This document shows, piece after piece, positions 1-10,165 of a DNA stretch of 64,000 bases (positions are counted from its first letter, which is position 1; each line of letters starts with the position of its first letter). The notes under the pieces were generated by a model, which was not told the DNA's origin, did no database searches, and was given only the letters and a program-made list of their open reading frames with translations. Source of the stretch: Bacillus_I endophytica_A (GTDB lineage Bacteria; Bacillota; Bacilli; Bacillales; Bacillaceae_H); assembly GCF_026790145.1 (NCBI RefSeq), contig NZ_JALAMS010000014.1, forward strand, positions 62,001 through 126,000, in the 5' to 3' direction. The position numbers and the translations under genes are program-made.

Positions 1-253
1 AGGCGAAGGCTATGAATACTTGCTAACTCACGGTCTTTATGACACATACCATCTTGCGGAGGAAAAAGACGAGGGAATTACAGTGAAAGGGAAGATTATG
101 GGGTGGAGTGACAACAAGGAAGACTTAAGAATTGATTTAATTCTAACAAATAAACCTGTTCAGGTAGAGTATTCAAATGTAATCTTTAATAATAAGAACA
201 AATCAGTTGTATCTGACCACTTTGGTGTGGAAACTAAAATGATTAAATTATAG
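1..253 (+). CDS. C-terminal end of an endonuclease/exonuclease/phosphatase family protein (partial)
   Basis: The open frame enters from the left edge of the window and ends at the TAG at 251-253, so only about 83 C-terminal residues are seen. The end contains RIDLILTNKP followed by SVVSDHFGVE, the Asp-His active-site signature that closes the EEP (DNase I-like) fold. The sequence resembles Firmicute maltose-6'-phosphate phosphatase and sphingomyelinase-like EEP proteins. The substrate cannot be set from this fragment. The TTG at 20 is not a credible start because the frame is open upstream of it. Confidence 0.75.
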   Translation, partial: GEGYEYLLTHGLYDTYHLAEEKDEGITVKGKIMGWSDNKEDLRIDLILTNKPVQVEYSNVIFNNKNKSVVSDHFGVETKMIKL

Positions 254-298
254 AAATAAAAACCTTTTTTAAATGGTATATTGTTATTTTAAGTAATA

Positions 299-355
299 GA
301 TCATAATACCTTTTTTTCTAATACAATGTTCTAAAAGTTAAAGATTCTAAAATAA
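299..355. repeat. Imperfect direct repeat, copy A
   Basis: The block centred on TGTTCTAAAAGTTAA recurs at 5489-5545 in the same orientation. The shared flanks (TAATACA before, ATTCTAAAA after) give about 50 bp of roughly 80% identity by eye. The two copies bracket the SLAP/ddlR/ddl/aminotransferase block. They could be ends of a past insertion or just related 3' regions. Confidence 0.5.
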
Positions 356-550
356 AAACGATTAAAAAGAACATATCTAAATAACGAGAACCCTTATAAA
401 TTTAAGAAAAGATTTATATTTTAAATTTCAATTCATTAGCGGGCTTTTTCGCAACGGTATGTATTGGTCACAATCCTTTTTTGCATTTGTTTTTAATGAA
501 AATTGCTCTATAAATCTTTAAGATGTTTATATAACAAAAGTGTCCTGTGG

Positions 551-581
551 AAAAGCTTAAATAATTTTTAAGCTTTTTTTG
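551..581 (+). terminator. Intrinsic terminator-like hairpin
   Basis: AAAAGCTTAAA and TTTAAGCTTTT form a perfect 11-bp stem over a short AT loop, and the right arm runs into Ts. The stem is AT-rich and lies 300 bp downstream of the nearest plus-strand stop, so its function is uncertain. Confidence 0.45.
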
Positions 582-808
582 ATTTGTTACCACATTATTG
601 ATGAAGAGGTGATCATTAATAATGTGGTTCAAGGTGAAAATTTATGCTCGTATTCTATAAAAATAAACCGATATCATTCCTCAATATAGTAAGATTATGA
701 TAGAAAAGTGAAAAAGGAGTTTTATTGATCAACTAACGAGACAAATTAGTTTAATTCAGTCTTTTTTTCATTTATGTTACACTTAACCTTCAAAAGGTGG
801 TTTTAATT

Positions 809-1186
809 ATGCAACAATTACAATTTGAAGCGTCTTGGGATAAAGCATTAGCTGGTCAGGACCGACAAAACATCGAAAGACTCTTTAATGAAACAAAACA
901 TCTAAACAACTCCGATATTCTTTGCTCTCCGATACGAGAAGCCATTAACCATAAGGAAGCTCTACTAGTGACTGTATTGGTCCATAATCGTACGGACCGT
1001 CTTTTAACTTTTATGAACGAAAGGTTACTTTACAGTATAGAGGGAGAAGTTATCGCAGACATGGTGTTCACTATACCTGCGCTTACTATTCCATCTCAAG
1101 TGAGTATGCCTTGGACCTTTATATTTCCAAAGGATAGTTATACACCGCAGATTGCTTTTGAAAATGGGCAATTAGAAATACTTTAA
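809..1186 (+). CDS. SLAP domain-containing protein
   Basis: This 125-residue cytosolic-looking protein has no signal peptide. It begins MQQLQFEASWDKALAGQDR and carries the conserved central stretch on extending secretion-related phenotypes (VLVHNRTDRLLTF, MPWTFIFP) seen in the Bacillus SLAP domain family, linked in the literature to the accessory Sec system. An upstream in-frame GTG at 797 lies inside the Shine-Dalgarno AAAGGTGG (793-800), so ATG 809 is the better start. It stands alone, followed by a strong hairpin at 1271. Its role is unknown. Confidence 0.7.
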   Translation: MQQLQFEASWDKALAGQDRQNIERLFNETKHLNNSDILCSPIREAINHKEALLVTVLVHNRTDRLLTFMNERLLYSIEGEVIADMVFTIPALTIPSQVSMPWTFIFPKDSYTPQIAFENGQLEIL

Positions 1187-1270
1187 AGCTGCTTTGGAAA
1201 TCTATCTTTTTATACGGGCTTTTTTCTCAAAAAGATAGAGGGGTATCAAGAGGGTGCTATAACCTAACAT

Positions 1271-1310
1271 AAATAAAAAGGATGCTGATTAACAGTATCC
1301 TTTTTATTTA
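1271..1310. terminator. Strong hairpin, probable terminator of the SLAP-domain gene
   Basis: Left arm AAATAAAAAGGAT and right arm ATCCTTTTTATTT pair over 13 bp, with a further CTG/CAG pair inside. The right arm supplies a T-rich tract on the plus strand, and the mirror arrangement would also work on the minus strand. Confidence 0.75.
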
Positions 1311-1605
1311 TGGAGATTCCACACCGCTAGTTTACGCGCAAATACGATCTCCATCCAAAATCGTGAGCTTGTCCATAGTATTTTCGGTTGCATAAAGAAG
1401 TGTGGAAACAGGCAACGTTATAACGCGGAATACTGCTAGAGGAAAATGAGTAAGATGAAGTGAATTTGAAATCATAATATTATCCATATCTAAAGTATAT
1501 GAATGGGGAATAAAACCATACCGCTAGTTAAAGAAAATACATACGTGGTGGACCTTTTGAGGTAGTGATTACTTATGTAAAAATGATAGTAAGGGGGAAA
1601 AGGAA
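1311..1605. promoter_or_regulatory. Leader region of the ddlR-like/ddl locus
   Basis: These 295 bp contain no gene. An ACCGCTAGTT-like element appears twice, near 1323-1333 and near 1520-1530, in the same orientation about 197 bp apart. MocR regulators such as DdlR and GabR are known to bind spaced direct repeats near their own promoters, so these are candidate sites. The assignment is weak. Confidence 0.3.
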
Positions 1606-3063
1606 GTGTTTAATGATTTTAAGCTTACGGATAATCGTCCGGTTTATATTCAATTAAAAGATTACTTTAAAAAAATGATTATGAAAGGACACCTATTGGA
1701 GGACCAGAAGCTTCCATCTACCCGAGAACTTAGTAAATTATTATCGGTCAGCAGAAATACTGTTCTTACTGCTTACGCAGACCTAGAACAAGAAGGCCTA
1801 ATCTATGCAATAAAGGGAAAAGGAAATTTTGTAGGGAAAGTCGATGTATCCAAAACACCATCTATCAAACTAAACTGGAAAGAAAAGCTCAATACCGCTA
1901 CCTTGCTAGCGGATGAATTAGATTTAATGAAACATGGTGTTCGCTGGGAAAAAGGTATGATTTCATTCAATAGCATCGCGCCAGACGAAAAGCTTTTTGA
2001 TGTTGAAAACTTTAAAAGGGCTTTTCTCACTCGGATGTCAATAGAAGGAGATATTGTTTTGAACTATGGATATGCAAAAGGTTATAAACCCCTAATAAAT
2101 TACCTTCTACACTATATGGAAATGAAAGGGATAGATACTTTAAATAAGGATATTCTTATCACAAATGGCTTCACTGAGGGGCTGGATATCCTATTGTCTT
2201 CCCTAACTAAAAAAACAGGACGTATTATATGTGAAAATCCTACTCATCATACCGCATTAAAGCTTTTTCGATTGCATGGACTTGAGGTCCACGGGATAGA
2301 CATGAAGGATGATGGTATTGATATTGATCAAGTTGAGAAAAGCTTATCTCAAGCGGATTTTGATTTTGCATATTTAATTCCGTCCTATCATAATCCGACC
2401 GGGATTGTGACCTCCTCTGAAAAAAGAACCGAAATCATGAAACTCTTTTCAAAATATCATATTCCTATTATAGAAGATGGTTTTAATGAGGAGTTACGTT
2501 ACTCAGGTTCCCATCTAGCACCTTTATTGACTTTCGCCGGATCTGGAAACAACGTTATTTACATCAGCAGCTTTTCAAAAATTCTTTTTCCAGGCTTACG
2601 TGTTGGTTGGATTTTAGCAGATAAAGAATTAATTCACTGGATGGAAAGTATGAAAAGAGCAAGGACTATTCACACCTCCACACTAGATCAAGCAATGCTT
2701 TTTCAATATTTGCATGATGGCTATTTTGAAAAATATTTAAAAAAGGCCAAATCTGTTTATAAGAGAAAATACGAAATAGCTCTCCGTGCTTGTAATCAAT
2801 ACATCCCATTAAAAAGAATAACTGGGGATGGGGGACTTCACCTTTTTATAGAGTTAGAAAAAGAAATTAATGCGCGGACCCTTTTGAAAAAATGCTATGA
2901 AAAGGGAGTAGTTTTTTCTCCTGGAGATGTTTTTTACACGGATGGAAGAGGAAGTAATACGTTTCGATTGGGATTTTCTAGGTTAAACGAAGAAGATATT
3001 ATCCAGGGAATTAGGATAATTGGTGATACATTGAAAAATGAAAATAGGGAGTTGGAAAAATGA
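1606..3063 (+). CDS. MocR-family (GntR HTH plus aminotransferase-fold) transcriptional regulator, DdlR-like
   Basis: The 485-residue protein has an N-terminal winged helix of GntR type (about residues 10-80, with LPSTRELSKLLSVSRNTV) joined to a class I aminotransferase-like domain. That domain keeps the PLP lysine, K325 in SSFSKILFPGLRVGW, and the cofactor-contact motif PSYHNPTG. It starts at GTG 1606 behind AAGGGGGA. Its stop overlaps the next start as ATGA, so it is translationally coupled to a D-alanine-D-alanine ligase. This is the arrangement described for DdlR, a MocR protein that activates ddl in Brevibacillus. PdxR is an alternative family member, but no pyridoxal synthase genes are nearby. 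Confidence 0.85.
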   Translation: MFNDFKLTDNRPVYIQLKDYFKKMIMKGHLLEDQKLPSTRELSKLLSVSRNTVLTAYADLEQEGLIYAIKGKGNFVGKVDVSKTPSIKLNWKEKLNTATLLADELDLMKHGVRWEKGMISFNSIAPDEKLFDVENFKRAFLTRMSIEGDIVLNYGYAKGYKPLINYLLHYMEMKGIDTLNKDILITNGFTEGLDILLSSLTKKTGRIICENPTHHTALKLFRLHGLEVHGIDMKDDGIDIDQVEKSLSQADFDFAYLIPSYHNPTGIVTSSEKRTEIMKLFSKYHIPIIEDGFNEELRYSGSHLAPLLTFAGSGNNVIYISSFSKILFPGLRVGWILADKELIHWMESMKRARTIHTSTLDQAMLFQYLHDGYFEKYLKKAKSVYKRKYEIALRACNQYIPLKRITGDGGLHLFIELEKEINARTLLKKCYEKGVVFSPGDVFYTDGRGSNTFRLGFSRLNEEDIIQGIRIIGDTLKNENRELEK

Positions 3064-3974
3064 GAGTTGGCGTTATTATGGGAGGAGTGTCCTCCGAAAA
3101 GCAAGTGTCCCTCATGACAGGGGAAGAAATGATTGCACATTTGGATAAGAGTAAATACGAAGTTGCACCTATTAAATTAAATGACAAAAAAGATCTTATT
3201 AAAAATATAAAAGACCTTGATATTGCCCTATTAGCCCTTCATGGAAAATATGGGGAGGACGGCATGGTTCAAGGTACTCTAGAAATCCTTGACGTCCCAT
3301 ACACCGGAAGTGGGATGCTATCAAGCGGGATTTGTATGGATAAACATATGGCAAAAAAAATGATTCGTTATGAGAACATTCAAACACCAGATTGGATTCA
3401 TCTTTCAAAGATGGAAAACATTCCGTTTGATCAAATAGATAAAATGGGGTATCCATTAGTCGTAAAACCAAATTTAGGCGGTTCCAGTATAGGAGTAAAA
3501 ATCGTAAACGATCCGAATTCTTTACTCTCCTCTCTTGAAGAGGTATTCAAATGGGATTCTGAAGTAGTCATTGAAAAATATATAAAGGGCGAAGAAATTA
3601 CATGTTCTATTTTGGATGGAAAGCTTTTACCTATCATTTCAATTCAACATACGGCTGAGTTTTTTGATTATCATACGAAATACCATGATAGTGCTACGAT
3701 TGAGGAGGTTATAGAACTTTCACCTACAAGCCATGACCGCGTCGCTGAAGCTGCAATGTCTTGCTATAAAGCGTTGAAATGTAGTGTTTATGCTAGAGTT
3801 GATATGATTATAAAAGATGGAATTCCGTATGTTATGGAAGTGAATACATTGCCCGGAATGACCAAAAATAGTTTACTTCCTAAAAGTGCTCATGCGGCAG
3901 GAATTCCCTATAACAAGCTGTTGGATATCATTATTGACACCTCCTTGCAAGTTAGGAGAAGCGAAGGTTTCTAA
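3060..3974 (+). CDS. ddl: D-alanine--D-alanine ligase
   Basis: This 304-residue ATP-grasp enzyme has the Ddl layout. The N-terminal glycine loop is GVIMGGVSSEKQVSLMTG, the loop LHGKYGEDGMVQG is in the first domain, GGSSIGVK is in the ATP-grasp domain, and the C-terminal metal-binding stretch is VMEVNTLPGMT. It joins two D-alanines for peptidoglycan precursors in the cytosol. It overlaps the MocR gene by 4 bp, so the two share an operon. The length is at the short end for the family. A chromosome of this type would be expected to carry another ddl next to murF, so this may be a second copy. A related dipeptide ligase activity is possible. Confidence 0.9.
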   Translation: MRVGVIMGGVSSEKQVSLMTGEEMIAHLDKSKYEVAPIKLNDKKDLIKNIKDLDIALLALHGKYGEDGMVQGTLEILDVPYTGSGMLSSGICMDKHMAKKMIRYENIQTPDWIHLSKMENIPFDQIDKMGYPLVVKPNLGGSSIGVKIVNDPNSLLSSLEEVFKWDSEVVIEKYIKGEEITCSILDGKLLPIISIQHTAEFFDYHTKYHDSATIEEVIELSPTSHDRVAEAAMSCYKALKCSVYARVDMIIKDGIPYVMEVNTLPGMTKNSLLPKSAHAAGIPYNKLLDIIIDTSLQVRRSEGF

Positions 3975-4119
3975 TAGCATATTACATGCATCATGTTTCC
4001 GTAGAAGATTAAAAGTACTAATAAACTAAAATTATAGAAGATGATGGTGCTGTCATTCCAAAAGTTGTCCTAAATTTGTGTATTTCTATGAATGTGACGG
4101 CACCTAAGGGGGATCATTT

Positions 4120-5340
4120 ATGATCAATTGGTTTCAATTAGATAAAGAATATTTAATGTCTACGTATCTCCGTATGCCAATTGCTATAGAAAAGGGAAAA
4201 GGTTGTAAGCTTTATGATGTCAACAGTAAAGAATATCTTGATTTATTCTCTGGTGTAGGAGTGAATATATTAGGCTACAATCATCCTAATATTATAAGAG
4301 CCACCTTTGAACAAGTTGAAAAGTGTTTACATCTTCCTTTTCATTTTTCAAATCCGGTTGCTATTGAATATGCTAAAAAATTAGTTGATTATTCTTTAAA
4401 GGATGGGAAAGTCTATTACACAAACTCTGGCGCGGAAGCTACCGAGGCAACCTTAAAACTAATCCACAAGTATAGATATCTAACAAATCAAAAACAGGAT
4501 GGAGTGGTTGTACTCAAAGAAAGTTTTCATGGACGTACATTAGGTGCTCTTCACTTTACAAGACAAGAAAATGTATATCAGAATTTTCCGCATACATCGA
4601 TTCCTGTATATGAAGTAGAACGAGAGAATTTAAAGGAACTAGAAAGAACGATACTCAAGGAAAAGCCGCTTGCTCTTATGCTCGAGCCGGTATTAGGAAG
4701 TGGTGGGATATATCCTTTGTCAGAGGCGTATTTAAAAGGGGTCGAAGCGCTTTGTAGACAGTATAACATGTTATTTATCGTTGACGAGGTGCAAAGTGGT
4801 ATAGGGAGAACTGGAAAATTGTTTGCTTATCAACATTTTGATATTACTCCTGATATTATTCAATTTGGTAAAGCAGCGGGTGGCGGTACACCATTAGGAG
4901 GGATAATAGTAGGATCACGACTTTATGATATATTCTCACCAGGTGACCATGGAACAACATTCGCACATTCTCCACTTGGTACGGCTTTAGGATTAGCGGT
5001 ATTAAAAACATTAATTGATGATGGTTTAATGCAAAAATCTTATGAAATGTCCTTATATTTGAATGAAAAACTTCAAAAAATCCAGGATGAACATCCTTCT
5101 TTTATTAGGGAAGTACGCTATTGTGGTATGATGTTTGGGATTAGTATTAACGACACTCATAAAAACGCAACAAAATTGCAACTAGAATTACTGAATAAGG
5201 GGATGTTAGTGGACATTACAAATGGAAATACGATTCGTTTACTCCCTCCATATATCATTACAAAAGCAGAAATCGATGAATTTATCAATCAGTTTATTTC
5301 CTGTATCCCAAAATCAGTAGCCTTGACAAGCGGATTGTGA
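4120..5340 (+). CDS. Class III aminotransferase, acetylornithine/ornithine aminotransferase-like
   Basis: The 406-residue PLP enzyme of subgroup II shows NSGAEATEATLKL, the substrate/cofactor stretch FHGRTLGALHFT, FIVDEVQSGIGRTG with the cofactor aspartate, and the Schiff-base lysine K251 in QFGKAAGGGTP. ATG 4120 follows AAGGGGGATC. It lies 145 bp after ddl in the same orientation, possibly in the same transcript. No other arginine genes are nearby, so an arginine-pathway role is not supported by context. A link to D-amino acid or cell-wall chemistry through ddl is only inference. Confidence 0.8.
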   Translation: MINWFQLDKEYLMSTYLRMPIAIEKGKGCKLYDVNSKEYLDLFSGVGVNILGYNHPNIIRATFEQVEKCLHLPFHFSNPVAIEYAKKLVDYSLKDGKVYYTNSGAEATEATLKLIHKYRYLTNQKQDGVVVLKESFHGRTLGALHFTRQENVYQNFPHTSIPVYEVERENLKELERTILKEKPLALMLEPVLGSGGIYPLSEAYLKGVEALCRQYNMLFIVDEVQSGIGRTGKLFAYQHFDITPDIIQFGKAAGGGTPLGGIIVGSRLYDIFSPGDHGTTFAHSPLGTALGLAVLKTLIDDGLMQKSYEMSLYLNEKLQKIQDEHPSFIREVRYCGMMFGISINDTHKNATKLQLELLNKGMLVDITNGNTIRLLPPYIITKAEIDEFINQFISCIPKSVALTSGL

Positions 5341-5488
5341 TATATGCTTAATTTTTTAAATTGAAAAGAGTGGTTTCAATGTGAACCCATTTAAAGAGAA
5401 TACTATGTATGTAAAAAAACGGCATATAACCTTAATCTGAAATAAATTCCGCTTTCGATTAAGTCTTAGGCTAAGGAACGTAGTGTAT

Positions 5489-5545
5489 TATAATCTATTT
5501 TTTGATAATACAGTGTTCTAAAAGTTAACTATTCTAAAAAATATA
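5489..5545. repeat. Imperfect direct repeat, copy B
   Basis: This is the second copy of the block at 299-355, sharing TGTTCTAAAAGTTAA with similar flanks in the same orientation. It lies about 150 bp downstream of the aminotransferase gene. Confidence 0.5.
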
Positions 5546-5573
5546 GTTAAATAAAAATAATAAGTAAAAATCA

Positions 5574-5622
5574 AAAACCAACCTCATTTTTACTAATCGG
5601 TAAATGAAGGGATTGGTTTTTT
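5574..5622 (+). terminator. Terminator downstream of the aminotransferase gene
   Basis: AAAACCAA with CCTCATTT on the left pairs with AAATGA, GG and TTGGTTTTTT on the right, and Ts follow. It lies 235 bp beyond the stop at 5340. Confidence 0.7.
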
Positions 5623-5895
5623 GTTTTTCAAGGGATCTGAAGGCAATGACTAGTTTATAGATACTGATAAGGTCAAAATTCTTAGTAATAATTAAAGAAG
5701 TATTTGTATGTCACCAATGCTGGTGCTCAATTTAAGTTTGACCCTTATATCTCCATGCTATCATAGAACGGAAATTGCTCTTTTAGATGTGGAATAAGCG
5801 GGATCTTCTTTTGTGCACACAAACCTTGGCAATTTATACGATATTATGAAAGAATAGTTTAATAACTGATGATTATATTTACAAAGGAGAAAGAT

Positions 5896-6060
5896 ATGAA
5901 GAAATTTGTAATTCTTTTACTAGGTATCACAAGCTTAACAATAACTGTATTTCTATATTTTAATACACAAGAACATAGTAGTGGATATGTACAGTGGGGA
6001 GGAAATAACCCTATAGATCCAACATATGTAGAGCGCCTTCAGGGGAATGGTATTCCTTAA
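5896..6060 (+). CDS. Small membrane or secreted peptide, unknown function
   Basis: The 54-residue product begins MKKFVILLLGITSLTITVFL, a signal-anchor or signal peptide, followed by a short polar tail rich in Gly, Asn and Pro that ends LQGNGIP. ATG 5896 follows a good AAAGGAGA site, and the longer start at 5869 lacks one. It is isolated, with over 500 bp of gene-free DNA before it and over 900 bp after. The layout (signal plus short tail) would fit an exported signalling peptide, but no cleavage motif or cognate receptor gene is seen. Confidence 0.5.
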   Translation: MKKFVILLLGITSLTITVFLYFNTQEHSSGYVQWGGNNPIDPTYVERLQGNGIP

Positions 6061-7012
<952 letters not shown>

Positions 7013-7780
7013 ATGATTGATGCGCACCTGCACCTTGCTGAATATTCCAATATTCTAGAACGAATTAAACGCTGGCAAGATTATGGAATTACAGGCGTTG
7101 TAGCTGTTTCAACAGATTTAGCTTCGAGTTATCGTACATTAGAATTAAAAAGCCGCTATCCGAACTTCATTATTGCAGCCGCTGGTTTTCATCCAGAGCA
7201 TCCACTTCCATCTTCTCGTGATCTTCATGAGTGGCATGATTTAATTAATCATGAAACGTCTCATTTCTCAGCTATAGGTGAAGTTGGGATGCCACAATAC
7301 CGTGAAGATGCCTTTCATCCGTACGTTAAAGAACAATACGAAGCGCTATTTTTAGAGATGGTCCAAACGGCTAAAACATATCACCTCCCTCTTCTTTTGC
7401 ATGCTGTTCATACGGGCGCTCCGCTTGTTTACTATCATCTTCAAGCACATAAGATTAAGAAAGCGCATTTTCACTGGTTTAAAGGCGATGAACAGACAAC
7501 ACAACACATTATAAATGCAGGCTATTATGTCTCGGTAACGCCTGAAGTGTGCTATCGGAAACGAGATCAAGAGTTAGTGAAGCGTCTGCCGCTTTCGCAG
7601 CTTCTTCTTGAGACAGACGGTCCATGGCCTTTTGAAGAACGTTTTGCTGACTGTGAGACGTCTCCTTTGCTGCTTCCGCATGTCGAAAAAACGGTGTCTT
7701 CTTTAAAATCCCTTGATCCTCTCGTGTTGAGAAATAGAATAAAACACAATATTAAGAATCTTTTTTCAATGAAAATGTAA
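7013..7780 (+). CDS. TatD family hydrolase
   Basis: This 255-residue metal-dependent hydrolase of the amidohydrolase fold shows the N-terminal metal motif H5-x-H7 in DAHLHL, the conserved glutamate in AIGEVGMP, the histidines of LLLHAVHTG and KAHFHWFKG, and the closing LLLETDGPWPF. TatD proteins are cytosolic DNases or phosphoesterases. Start ATG 7013 follows AAAGGATG. The 3' end overlaps the convergent GNAT gene by 29 bp. It is probably a paralogue of the main tatD/yabD. Confidence 0.85.
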   Translation: MIDAHLHLAEYSNILERIKRWQDYGITGVVAVSTDLASSYRTLELKSRYPNFIIAAAGFHPEHPLPSSRDLHEWHDLINHETSHFSAIGEVGMPQYREDAFHPYVKEQYEALFLEMVQTAKTYHLPLLLHAVHTGAPLVYYHLQAHKIKKAHFHWFKGDEQTTQHIINAGYYVSVTPEVCYRKRDQELVKRLPLSQLLLETDGPWPFEERFADCETSPLLLPHVEKTVSSLKSLDPLVLRNRIKHNIKNLFSMKM

Positions 7781-8300
7781 ATTCTTCTTTAAGAAGTGAA
7801 TAAAGCTCAAGATCTACTCGGCGTCCTTTCAGTTCTTCATAGGAACGAAGTACGCCTTCTTTTTGAAATCCAAGGCTCTCTAGTAAGTAACGTGACCGAT
7901 GATTATGAGGATCAATTTTCGCTTCAATACGACGCAAGCCATATTGATGAAATCCTGTATGAAGCAGAACAAGAAGCGCTTCTTTCATATAGCCATGGCC
8001 CCAGTGGTCTCTCCTTAATTCATAGCCAATTTCGGCTCGGTGATGATCATGATTCCATTCATGAAACCCACACGTACCAATAATGTCTTTACTCTCTTCT
8101 GTAACAAGCGTAAAATGATGGCCTTTTCCTCGCTGTGTTAACACGATAAAAAACGAAATCATCTCTTCTGCTTGCTGGAGTGATGTTAAGGGCTCAATGT
8201 CCATGTATTTCGTTGTTTCTTCATCAGACCACACGTTAAAAAGAGACGAAGCATCCCCGAGCAACATCGGTCGTAAACGAAGTCTTTTGGTCACAAGCAT
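7752..8300 (-). CDS. GNAT family N-acetyltransferase, RimJ/RimL type
   Basis: The 182-residue protein has the RimJ/L layout: TKRLRLRPMLLGDASSLF at the start, the IGYELRRDHWGHGYMKEAL acetyl-CoA loop (motif A) in the middle, and RIEAKIDPHNHRSRYLLESLGF near the end. It transfers acetyl from acetyl-CoA to an amine, probably an N-terminus or a small substrate. Start follows GGAGGAAAAAACGT. Its 3' end overlaps the TatD gene on the other strand. Confidence 0.85.
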   Translation of the reverse strand: MLVTKRLRLRPMLLGDASSLFNVWSDEETTKYMDIEPLTSLQQAEEMISFFIVLTQRGKGHHFTLVTEESKDIIGTCGFHEWNHDHHRAEIGYELRRDHWGHGYMKEALLVLLHTGFHQYGLRRIEAKIDPHNHRSRYLLESLGFQKEGVLRSYEELKGRRVDLELYSLLKEEFTFSLKKDS

Positions 8301-8496
8301 ACGTTTTTTCCTCCCATTTCTCTCTTTCCTCCTATTTTTATTATTGTAATATATGATAATATGGGGGAAATGCCAAAATATACGGGGTTTTATAAAATAA
8401 TTATTTTCCTCATATAATAAATAAAATGTAATAAAAGATTAACTTGTCGATGAAATATTTGTCATTTACAATAATAGTGAAGGAGGTGTTGGGTCA

Positions 8497-8691
8497 GTGA
8501 TTCTTTCTTTCCTGTTCGATCATTCCCTATGGCTCTATGGAATTCTCGCGGGAATCGCTTTTATTGGAATTGTCTTTTTGGCAACGCTGTGGTTTCTAAC
8601 TTCAAATGTTGTACAACGCCCGTTTCGTCCATTTCGAAACGAACTAGCAGGAATACAAGAAAAAGAACACCGCTCTCATCACAAGTCCTAA
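8497..8691 (+). CDS. Small single-pass membrane protein, unknown
   Basis: The 64-residue protein starts at GTG behind a strong AAGGAGGTG. It has one long transmembrane helix (about residues 10-36) and a basic, His-rich cytosolic tail. It is followed by a perfect 17-bp terminator hairpin. No family was recognised. Confidence 0.65.
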   Translation: MILSFLFDHSLWLYGILAGIAFIGIVFLATLWFLTSNVVQRPFRPFRNELAGIQEKEHRSHHKS

Positions 8692-8703
8692 ATTCATTGG
8701 TGA

Positions 8704-8743
8704 ATAAGAAAGCCACACAGCCTGTTCTGTGTGGCTTTCTTAT
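8704..8743. terminator. Bidirectional terminator
   Basis: A perfect 17-bp stem (ATAAGAAAGCCACACAG with its complement) over the loop CCTGTT lies between the convergent small membrane gene and the broken monooxygenase gene. Confidence 0.9.
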
Positions 8744-8744
8744 A

Positions 8745-10040
8745 TTATAGCTCTTCTTCCCTTGGGAAAAAAGTTTGAAATACCGAGTTTTTCGGAATGT
8801 GAAAATGTTCCTTTCCCGTCATATTGTGTAAAATAGTCGCATTTCGATATGGAGATAAGCTTAAATTCGTTGCTCCAGAGCCGTGCGAGTATTCTAAGTT
8901 TGTAAGCGTGTAAAGATGTCCCTTGCTTTCTTCTCTTACAATTCGGTAATGATTATCTACTTTAAATACGTGTTCATCTTCCCATACAATTTTGTTTTCA
9001 AACCGTTCTAACCAGTCAGGAATCCGTGGTTTATAGCCTGTAGCCAAAATAACTTTATCGGAGTGAATTTGAAAAGTTTCGTCTTTCTCTGTATGATGAA
9101 GCGTAAGCGTGTAGCCTTCTTCTTTTTCTTCGATATCTTCAAGAGACGTTGTTTGCATAATCGTTGTAGTAAGGGGTTCTCCATCAATTGATTGATGATA
9201 AAGCTCTTTATAAATGGACTCTAGCAAAGATCCTTTCACCCCATGTCGTAGCTTTGATAAGTCATCTAATGTTCCTTTTCGCTTGTTGACAGGAAGTGTT
9301 CGGAAATAGCGGATATAGTCTGGTGAAAATAGCTGCTGAGCCATTTTAGCAGATTCCATTTGAAAAAAAACGCCAGAACGTGTATACCAATTTAAAGTGA
9401 ACGATTCGTCTCGCTTCCGCTGTAGAAGGTCGTAATAAATTTCAGCCACGCTTTGACCAGAGCCGATAATTGTGACGGTCTCTCCTTCTTTAATCTCATC
9501 TTTTTGATACAGATAGCTACTTGTGTGAAATACATCATGTGAAGGTAAAGAATGCGCAAATTCCGGAACATTTGGTTCATGACCTCTCCCAAGTACAACG
9601 TGGCGTGTTTCGTATGTTTCTTCTTCCCCATTTTCATGGTTTTGCACTTTCACCATGTATCCATCACTCGTTTCTAATACGTCTGTGACTTCATGACGCA
9701 AACGAAGCGTTGGGAGCTGACTTCCGGCCCACTTCAAATATGAACTAAACTCTTTTCGTGGCACTTCAAAGTCTTCAAAAAAGAAAAAGGCATGAAGACG
9801 ATCGTGTTCATAAAGGTAGTTTAAGTATGTATAAGGACTTTTTGGGTTTAATAGTGTGACTAAATCAGCTAAAAAAGCGTCTTGTAGCGTTGTACCATCA
9901 AGTAACATCCCTGGATGTCACTCAAGGGAATCTTCCCGCTCAAATACAAGGACCTCTAAACTCTCTATTTCTTCAGCAAGAACGCCAAGACCTAATCCAT
10001 AGGGTCCTCCACCGAAAATCACTGCATCTATTTTTTTATT
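8745..10040 (-). pseudogene. Broken SidA/IucD/PvdA-type FAD-dependent N-monooxygenase
   Basis: The long open frame (ending at 8745, first ATG 9908) covers the NADPH-binding GSGQSVAEIYYDLL and the C-terminal ATGYKPRIPDWL and THGSGATNLS-like motifs of lysine/ornithine N-hydroxylases, but it lacks the N-terminal FAD loop. That loop is present upstream in the same frame as VIFGGGPYGLGLGVLAEE (9990-10030), cut off by a TGA where the family has Trp in EWHPGMLL (TGG to TGA near 9917-9919). The expected start, 5-10 bases after GGAGAGATAG, reads AATAAAAAAA, which fits an ATG that lost its G. Two lesions suggest a real pseudogene. Draft errors remain possible. No siderophore genes are adjacent. Confidence 0.75.
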
Positions 10041-10165
10041 CTATCTCTCCTTTTTCATTCCGTATAAAGGATTATTCCCCGCCTCCCGAAAAGGAAAACC
10101 TAGCATGCATAAAAACGAGGTGCTCAGGACATATCAACAATAAAGGAAGAAAAAGGAGCGAGTTT

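Larger units (their letters stand above)
254..808. other. AT-rich intergenic stretch without a credible gene
   Basis: No open frame with a plausible ribosome binding site was seen on either strand. The stretch holds one copy of an imperfect repeat (299-355) and one terminator-like hairpin (551-581). Both are listed separately. Confidence 0.6.
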
